A stretch of DNA of 5,724 nt from the NCBI GenBank assembly GCA_946482635.1, contig CAMLSG010000279.1:1-5724 (forward strand), given 5' to 3'. The position numbers were made by a program, and so were the translations under genes. This DNA comes from an uncultured Duganella sp. GTDB lineage: Bacteria; Pseudomonadota; Gammaproteobacteria; Burkholderiales; Burkholderiaceae. This document shows positions 1 through 5,724 of this stretch, piece by piece. Within the stretch, counting starts at the first letter, position 1. Each line of letters starts with the position of its first letter. The notes under the pieces were generated by a model. That model did no database searches. It saw only the letters and a list, made by a program, of their open reading frames with translations, and had not been told where the DNA came from.

Positions 1-1106
<1,106 letters not shown>

Positions 1107-1109
1107 GCC

Positions 1110-3515
1110 ATGCGCGCGCTCCTGCTGCTGTGGACAGCCTTGCTTGCGCCGGCCACGGCGGCGGAAGCGCCTAAAACTTTTACCGAGCAGACCCGCTCGC
1201 TCGCCGCGCAACCAGGCTTTATCGAGGTCTGGCGCGATGCGGCGAAGGGCCGGGTACTGCTCTCCGTGCGCGAGCTGGACCAGCCCTTCCTGCTGCTCTC
1301 GTCGTTGCCGTACGCCTTGGGCTCGAACGATGTTGGCCTTGATCGCGCGCAGCCTGGCAGCCCTAAAATGGTGCGTTTCCAGAAGTTTGGGGAGCGCCTG
1401 TTCCTGGTGCAGGAGAATACCCGTTACGTCGCGCGCTCGGCCGATGCCGACGAGCGCAACGCCGTGGCCGAGTCGTTCGCCGGCGCCGTTCTGTGGTCGG
1501 GCGACATTCTCGCCACCGAAGGGACGCGTTACCTTGTCGATTTCTCCAGCTTCCTGCTGTCCGACCAGCACGGCATAGCGCAGCGCCTGGAGGAGACAAA
1601 GCAGGGCGCATACCGCGTGGACGACAAGCGCAGCGCCGTGCTGGCCAGCGAAGCCAAGGCGTTCCCGGACAATATCGAACTGGAGGCTTTGCTCACATTC
1701 GCTGGACCCGGCGGCGGCGAATTCGTGAAACAGGTCGCGGCCGATCCGGCCAGCCTGTCGATGCGCCAGCATATTTCCATGGTGCGGCTGCCGGATGACG
1801 GCTACAAGCCGCGCCGCTACCACCCATTCTCCGGCGGCTTCGACACCGGTTACTATGATTTCGCGACACCGCTCGCCAGCAGCCTTGACGTGCGCTGGCA
1901 GGTGCGCCACCGCCTGGAAAAAGGCGGCAAGCCCATTGTCTATTACCTTGACCGCGGCGCCCCGGAGCCGGTGCGCTCGGCATTGCTCGAAGGTGCGCGC
2001 TGGTGGACCAGCGCGTTCGAGAAAGCGGGATTCAAGGACGGCTTTCGCGTCGAACTGATGCCCGAAGGCGCGGACCCCGCCGACGTACGCTACAACGTGA
2101 TTACCTGGGTGCACCGGGCCACGCGCGGCTGGTCGTATGGCAATGCAATTTCCGATCCGCGCACGGGCCAGATCATCCGTGGCGCCGTGACGCTCGGCTC
2201 ACAGCGCGTGCGGCAAGACATACTGATCGCCGAAGCCTTGCTTGCGCCGTATGGCAAGTCCGCGCCCGCAGAACGCCGTAAGCTTGCCGAACAAATGGCG
2301 CTGGCTCGCTTGCGCCAACTGGCGGCCCATGAAGTCGGACACACTCTCGGCTTCGCCCACAACTTCGCCGCCAGCCGCCAGGGCAACGGCTCGGTGATGG
2401 ACTATCCGCACCCAGTGCTGAAGCTCGGCGCGGATGGCGCAATCGACCTGCAGGATGCGTATGGCGTCGGTGTCGGCGCCTGGGACGATTACGTCGTGAA
2501 GCATGTCTACGGCGACTTTGGCGGCAGTGAAGCCGAAGCCGCTGCCTTGGCGAAGCTGCGCAGCGATGCCCGCGCCGCCGGCCTGCAATACGTTTCCGAT
2601 GAAGACTCGCGTGCACCCGGCGCATCGCATCCGAATGGCTTGTTGTGGGACTTTGGTCCCGATACATTGAAAACCTGGGACCAGCTAGGGACCATCCGCC
2701 GCCGCGCGCTGGACAACTTTTCGCTCGACGTCCTGCCTGACGAACGCCAGGCGGGAGAACTGGAAGCGCGCCTGGTGCCGGTATACCTGCTCCAGCGCTA
2801 CCAGGGAGAAGCTGTAGCGCGCCTGCTTGCCGGCGGCGAATACGAATCGGCCACCAGCGCAGACATTCGCGCTGGCCGGGCCGCCGCCGGCGTCAAGGTG
2901 ACGCCCGCCGCAACCCAGCGTGCAGCGCTGGCACGGCTGGCCGACACGCTGCGCGCTGAGTACCTGGCCTTGCCGGCAGGAGTGCTCGACCAGTTGTCGC
3001 CGCCGTCGACAGGTTTTGAGCGCAACAAGGAATACTTCGGTACCCGCATGAACGCGGTATTCGATGCATTGTCTGCCGCCGAATCGGGCGCGGCGCAAAC
3101 TGCCAGCTTTCTTTTTGACGCAGGGCGTCTGAATCGCCTGTACTGGCAGCACGCGCGCGACGCCGTTTTGCCCGGTGCCGACGAAGTCATCGATGCTGCG
3201 CTGTCGCGCAGCTGGAAACGTAGTGCCGTTCCTGCCAATGTGGCCGGCGGCGAAGCGGTCCAACTTGCCGCCAACTGGGTCGTGCTCGATGCTCTGCTCC
3301 AGGCGCTGGAAGGCGGCAAGCTGCATGCCAACGTTGACGCAGACCTGCGCCAGCAATTGCGCACTTTCGCCGGCTGGTTGAAAGCGAACCCCGGCAAAGG
3401 CACCACGGCGTCCAGCCGCGCGCAGGCTGCCGATCACATATTGCGATACCTCGCCGATCCGCGTAGCGTCAAGCTCCGCGCCTTGCCGATAATCCCGCCG
3501 GGCGCACCAATCTGA
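1110..3515 (+). CDS. Secreted zinc-dependent metalloprotease (metzincin, DUF5117/DUF4953 type)
   Basis: This is a complete 801-residue exported zinc protease. Residues 1-18 form a signal peptide (MRALLLLWTALLAPATAA, then EAPKTF), which supports the ATG at 1110. Residues ~22-270 match the N-terminal region I know as DUF5118/DUF5117, with the typical GSNDVGLDR and a later VDFSSFLL. From ~274 (KPIVYYLD) comes the catalytic part, with a GWSYGNAISDPRTG segment near 341. The zinc site is HEVGHTLGFAH: His407, Glu408, His411 and His417, followed by NFAAS. The Met-turn is SVMDYP with Met430. These are the metzincin hallmarks and all key residues are present. The C-terminal ~370 residues are mostly helical and of unknown role. 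The length fits the family, whose members are usually around 800-900 residues. The protein probably acts in the periplasm or outside the cell; its substrate is unknown. No strong Shine-Dalgarno is visible, and the start lies 3 nt after the upstream stop, which suggests coupling to the S9A peptidase. Confidence 0.93.
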   Translation: MRALLLLWTALLAPATAAEAPKTFTEQTRSLAAQPGFIEVWRDAAKGRVLLSVRELDQPFLLLSSLPYALGSNDVGLDRAQPGSPKMVRFQKFGERLFLVQENTRYVARSADADERNAVAESFAGAVLWSGDILATEGTRYLVDFSSFLLSDQHGIAQRLEETKQGAYRVDDKRSAVLASEAKAFPDNIELEALLTFAGPGGGEFVKQVAADPASLSMRQHISMVRLPDDGYKPRRYHPFSGGFDTGYYDFATPLASSLDVRWQVRHRLEKGGKPIVYYLDRGAPEPVRSALLEGARWWTSAFEKAGFKDGFRVELMPEGADPADVRYNVITWVHRATRGWSYGNAISDPRTGQIIRGAVTLGSQRVRQDILIAEALLAPYGKSAPAERRKLAEQMALARLRQLAAHEVGHTLGFAHNFAASRQGNGSVMDYPHPVLKLGADGAIDLQDAYGVGVGAWDDYVVKHVYGDFGGSEAEAAALAKLRSDARAAGLQYVSDEDSRAPGASHPNGLLWDFGPDTLKTWDQLGTIRRRALDNFSLDVLPDERQAGELEARLVPVYLLQRYQGEAVARLLAGGEYESATSADIRAGRAAAGVKVTPAATQRAALARLADTLRAEYLALPAGVLDQLSPPSTGFERNKEYFGTRMNAVFDALSAAESGAAQTASFLFDAGRLNRLYWQHARDAVLPGADEVIDAALSRSWKRSAVPANVAGGEAVQLAANWVVLDALLQALEGGKLHANVDADLRQQLRTFAGWLKANPGKGTTASSRAQAADHILRYLADPRSVKLRALPIIPPGAPI

Positions 3516-3527
3516 TTGTTATTGACC

Positions 3528-4148
3528 ATGACAAGGAACTTCAATTTACCGCTTGGCCTGATTTGGGCGTGCATTGCTCTGTACACGCCTTTTGCCAGCG
3601 CGGAGGCATCAATGCCAACCCATTGCAGGAAGGATGAAGTTACGTTCCTTGATGCGTGGATGGGACCTATTGACGGTGAGCTCGACGGCGAGGAGCGCTA
3701 TGAAGCGGGCGGCAAGCTGCTTTCGATTTGCGTGGTACCAGGCAATAATCGCATCGCAAAGCTCACCTACCGCTTTGGCAAGTTGCGGCACCCAAAGGTC
3801 GAAGTCATCGCTAGCCGTCACTCGAAGTTTGGGGTTTACAGCAGGCAGGACACGCCGCATACAGGGCAGGACATCGTCTTTTTCAAAAGAGGGCAGTTCA
3901 CCTACTATGTCGTGATCGCGATAGGCCAAGGTCACGGCGTCACCCTGTACGAATTCAAGGGCAATCGAAAAATGGCCACGTATCATTCCGCTTTTGAAGA
4001 GGGCGTAGCCTATCAGGTGGGGCCGATGGCCGATGACGTCTTTCTTCATCGCGTGAACACTCCCTTCACCGTTTGGGCGAAGCCGCCGCATAGGTACGAG
4101 CCGACGCTCGCTGAGCGTGTCCGCCAGGCTGCGCGGTCTCGGAATTGA
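3528..4148 (+). CDS. Exported small protein of unknown function with two cysteines
   Basis: I do not recognise a named family. From the ATG at 3528 the product has 206 residues. Residues 1-25 look like a signal peptide: a short polar start with one Arg (MTRNFN), a hydrophobic stretch, and an FASA cleavage site before EAS. The mature part has only two cysteines, Cys33 and Cys68, a plausible disulfide in the periplasm. The pattern GGKLLSICV followed by LTYRFG resembles a loose group of small proteobacterial periplasmic hypotheticals sharing a K-x-x-S-x-C ... YRFG pattern; this is from memory and unproven. The middle alternates hydrophobic residues (FTYYVVIAIG), suggesting a beta-rich fold. The C-terminus is basic. 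The frame is also open upstream to a TTG at 3516 directly after the preceding stop, but the ATG gives the normal signal peptide. A second start at 3612 with a good Shine-Dalgarno would give a 178-residue cytoplasmic form. GC content is lower than in the two peptidase genes. Confidence 0.8.
   Translation: MTRNFNLPLGLIWACIALYTPFASAEASMPTHCRKDEVTFLDAWMGPIDGELDGEERYEAGGKLLSICVVPGNNRIAKLTYRFGKLRHPKVEVIASRHSKFGVYSRQDTPHTGQDIVFFKRGQFTYYVVIAIGQGHGVTLYEFKGNRKMATYHSAFEEGVAYQVGPMADDVFLHRVNTPFTVWAKPPHRYEPTLAERVRQAARSRN
3602..3606 (+). promoter_or_regulatory. Shine-Dalgarno-like GGAGG before an internal ATG
   Basis: GGAGG sits 5 nt before the in-frame ATG at 3612, just after the predicted signal-peptide cleavage site of the exported protein. 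By contrast, the ATG at 3528 has no good Shine-Dalgarno. The site therefore bears on the start choice: it may be chance within the codons for Ala-Glu-Ala, or it may mark an alternative start that skips the signal peptide. Confidence 0.35.
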
Positions 4149-4171
4149 AGTAATCGAGCTTTCGGATACAC

Positions 4172-4888
4172 ATGTTGCCGATGTCGTTTAACACTTTAGT
4201 CGGAAAGTCGCTGGATCGCCTTTTCCAGGAAGTTCCGGAATGTGCGCCATTTACAAAGCAAAAGGGAACCGGACCGCATTTGCGGAGGTTCTATCACGCG
4301 ACTGAAAGTACCCAGCGGGAAATAGTCTTTTATCGAGATAAGCTGTGGACGGCTACCGGTGGAGTCTTGTATGCGGAGATCTACTGCCTTGTTCAGGAAC
4401 TTCAATACGCCCTGCACGGAAGGGCACAATCCCTGCTCACTCCGGATTTCAGCATCCCATTCAGTCATTTTCAATATGTTCTATCTGAGCGGAATCCAAA
4501 GCGCAGTTGGGCGCTGAATTCGCTTGATGATGTCACCGCGTTTGAGCAGGAGATGAAAGACTGGCTCCCATCGATCGCACTGCCGTGGTTAGGGCAGTTT
4601 GAATCGCACGATGGTGTTGCCCGCCACCTGCAACTACAGCGGCAGTTTGTTAAGCTGGCGGAATATCTGGCACACAGAGGTGACGAACAAGGCGCATCGC
4701 TCGCCGTCGCCGAATGGGTTGGGAGTTTGCCGCGGCGAACGGAGAACAGTCTCCGTAAGCTCGCTAGCAAGGGACTGATTTCGACGGCCGATGAAGAATT
4801 CCTCGCCAAGGCATCGATTCAAAGCGAAGAAGACTACCGGCGGCAGACGGCTGATTGGCTGGCGCGCCGTGCGATCCGAACAATCTGA
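4172..4888 (+). CDS. Protein of unknown function, 238 aa, possibly DUF4304-like
   Basis: I do not recognise this gene with confidence. The product lacks a signal peptide or membrane segment and is probably cytoplasmic. The first ~165 residues mix strands and helices, with an N-terminal amphipathic helix (FNTLVGKSLDRLFQEV), an LHGRAQSLL segment and then ALPWLGQF around Leu137-Pro138-Trp139. An acidic/aromatic helix leading to LPW-x-x-x-F followed by a further helix reminds me of DUF4304-type proteins, but the match is weak and from memory. The last ~70 residues look helical and charged, with repeated Arg and Lys. Two starts are possible, ATG 4172 and ATG 4181; neither has a strong Shine-Dalgarno (a GGA lies at 4164-4166, 5 nt before the first). 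The gene follows the exported protein by 23 nt and precedes the SRPBCC gene by 12 nt, so all three are likely in one transcript. GC content is low in places, down to about 40 % near 4441-4500. Confidence 0.72.
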   Translation: MLPMSFNTLVGKSLDRLFQEVPECAPFTKQKGTGPHLRRFYHATESTQREIVFYRDKLWTATGGVLYAEIYCLVQELQYALHGRAQSLLTPDFSIPFSHFQYVLSERNPKRSWALNSLDDVTAFEQEMKDWLPSIALPWLGQFESHDGVARHLQLQRQFVKLAEYLAHRGDEQGASLAVAEWVGSLPRRTENSLRKLASKGLISTADEEFLAKASIQSEEDYRRQTADWLARRAIRTI

Positions 4889-4900
4889 AAAATAGAGAGT

Positions 4901-5383
4901 ATGCGTATTTCGATTTCAGGCGTCATTACGAGGCCTGCCGAAGAGTTGTTCTGGCTGTCGCAGGATTATTCACGCCGCCTTGAATGGGATGAATACCTTT
5001 CCGATGCCCATTTGCTTGATGGCCACGCCGCCGCAGCAGTCGGCGTGCAGTCGTTTTGCAAAAATCATGGCGGCTCCGTCCTCGTCTCGCGGTATATTAC
5101 ATTCGCTCCGCCCACTCATGCTGCTGTCGAAATGGTCAAGGGACCGTGGATATTAAGGAGCTTCGGCGGAACGTGGCGGTTCAAAGCGTTAGAGGACGGA
5201 AGCACTGAAGTCCGCTTTATCTACAATTTCAAGACGCGTCCCGCTTTTCTGGGATGGTTGCTTGAGCCGATCGTGGCATCGTTCTATCGGCGCGACATGC
5301 GCCGCCGGTTGGCTGCGTTCAAGAAGTGGACTGAGTCCAGGAGTGTTGAGGAATGCAAGACTTTCGCATCACCACAGAAGTAG
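4901..5383 (+). CDS. SRPBCC (START-like / polyketide cyclase-type) domain protein
   Basis: This 160-residue product is probably a single START-like domain, a helix-grip fold with a deep pocket for lipids, quinones or other hydrophobic ligands. The start is typical: a first strand (RISISGVI), then RPAEELFWLSQD at residues 11-22 and an aromatic/acidic loop (LEWDEYL) at 27-33. Later strands include WRFKALEDGSTEVRFIYNF. The domain closes with a long C-terminal helix from about residue 121 (EPIVASFYRRDMRRRL) to about 145. Length and layout fit the superfamily. Members range from coenzyme Q-binding proteins to cyclases and stress proteins, so the ligand cannot be named. The ATG at 4901 begins right at the first strand and has only a weak, close AGAGAG before it. 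The gene lies 12 nt after the upstream stop. Its last 31 bases overlap the start of the GNAT gene, which suggests coupled translation and a linked role. Confidence 0.82.
   Translation: MRISISGVITRPAEELFWLSQDYSRRLEWDEYLSDAHLLDGHAAAAVGVQSFCKNHGGSVLVSRYITFAPPTHAAVEMVKGPWILRSFGGTWRFKALEDGSTEVRFIYNFKTRPAFLGWLLEPIVASFYRRDMRRRLAAFKKWTESRSVEECKTFASPQK
5339..5343 (+). promoter_or_regulatory. Ribosome binding site for the GNAT gene, inside the SRPBCC gene
   Basis: AGGAG lies 9 nt before the ATG at 5353 and sits within the coding sequence of the SRPBCC protein. A second purine-rich GAGGA at 5348-5352 touches the start codon and is too close to serve well. This is the best Shine-Dalgarno of any gene start in the window and fixes the start of the overlapping GNAT gene. 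Confidence 0.7.
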
Positions 5384-5724
5384 GCGAACTCGATGCCGAG
5401 CTCGTGCATCGTTTCCTTTCGCAAGAGAGCAGTTGGGCCAAGGGCATTTCACTCGCCCTGGTGGAGCGTTCGATGGCCAATTCGCTTTGCTTTGGCGGAT
5501 TTCTCGGTAAGGACCAGATCGCGTTTGCGCGAGTAATCTCGGACAACGCAACCTTTGCAAACCTGGTGGACGTGTTCGTCCTGCCACAGCATCGTGGCAA
5601 GGGTTACAGCAAAGCCTTGATGGCAGCGGTCTTTGCACATCCACAGCTCCAGGGGCTGCGCCGGTTCACGCTGGCCACTGGCGATGCCCATGGCTTGTAT
5701 GCGCAGTATGGATTTACGGCGCCG
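5353..5724 (+). CDS. GNAT family N-acetyltransferase, 3' end outside window
   Basis: The frame from the ATG at 5353 stays open to the window edge, giving 124 residues without a stop. It reads as a GNAT acetyltransferase, which moves an acetyl group from acetyl-CoA to an amine. The acetyl-CoA-binding motif A is clear: a strand (LVDVFVLP, residues 71-78) followed by QHRGKGYSKALM at 79-90, matching the Q/R-x-x-G-x-G/A loop and helix. Motif B follows as a strand (FTLAT) and then GLYAQYGF at 114-121, with the usual Tyr near the active site. Single-domain GNATs with this ending (YGF-x-x-P) are commonly about 135-145 residues, so only a short tail is probably missing. The acceptor substrate is unknown. 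The start overlaps the end of the SRPBCC gene by 31 bases in another frame and has a good internal Shine-Dalgarno, so the two are probably expressed together. Confidence 0.9.
   Translation, partial: MQDFRITTEVGELDAELVHRFLSQESSWAKGISLALVERSMANSLCFGGFLGKDQIAFARVISDNATFANLVDVFVLPQHRGKGYSKALMAAVFAHPQLQGLRRFTLATGDAHGLYAQYGFTAP

Noticed and set aside
2173..3437. Long minus-strand open frames opposite the metalloprotease gene, up to 250 codons.
   Set aside because: They are shadows of a GC-rich coding strand, rich in Arg, Ala and Ser, with no recognisable domain and lying opposite a clear protease.
3508..3518. CAATC-T-GATTG, an 11-base palindrome centred on the metalloprotease stop, as an operator or terminator.
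   Set aside because: The arms are five bases around a single central base, so no hairpin can form, and no T-run follows. A palindrome this short is expected by chance.
3522..3550. TTGACC and TTTACC at 17-nt spacing as a promoter for a short form of the exported protein.
   Set aside because: The -10 match is poor (it lacks the usual TAxxxT pattern) and the region codes for a good signal peptide.
3561..3575. Cys15 of the exported protein as a lipoprotein cysteine (LIWAC).
   Set aside because: Trp at -2 does not fit a lipobox, and the hydrophobic stretch continues past the cysteine to a normal FASA cleavage site.
4901..5724. The SRPBCC-GNAT pair as a toxin-antitoxin system (RatA-like name, GNAT toxin).
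   Set aside because: RatA-type names are given loosely to SRPBCC proteins. There is no RHH or other DNA-binding antitoxin beside the GNAT, and GNAT toxins normally follow such an antitoxin.

Overview
The window reads as a compact, fully coding stretch of a GC-rich bacterial chromosome. All six genes lie on the + strand, and no gap between them exceeds 23 nt. The style points to a Gram-negative proteobacterium: Sec signal peptides, a prolyl oligopeptidase with the full S9A core, and a DUF5117/DUF4953-type metzincin. Betaproteobacteria such as Massilia and its relatives (Oxalobacteraceae) are my best guess. That placement is inference; no rRNA or marker gene is present.

The left part (1-3515) holds two peptidase genes. 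The first is the C-terminal 367 residues of an S9A prolyl oligopeptidase with an intact Ser-Asp-His triad. Three bases after its stop comes a complete 801-residue secreted zinc metalloprotease with HExxHxxGxxH and a Met-turn. The two are probably co-transcribed.

The right part (3516-5724) is visibly less GC-rich. In 60-base lines I counted, the left part gave about 63-78 % GC and the right part about 40-57 %. It holds four small genes: an exported two-cysteine protein of unknown function; a 238-residue cytoplasmic protein of unknown function with a weak DUF4304-like feel; an SRPBCC (START-like) domain protein; and a GNAT acetyltransferase that runs off the right edge. The GNAT gene starts inside the SRPBCC gene with a 31-base overlap and its own Shine-Dalgarno sequence, so these two are probably translationally linked.

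I see no tRNA, rRNA, CRISPR array, insertion sequence, convincing promoter or rho-independent terminator. There is no gene-free stretch over 300 bases. Nothing here is clearly a new system. The best candidates for a second look are the two unrecognised proteins, the SRPBCC-GNAT overlapping pair, and the composition change at about 3.5 kb.
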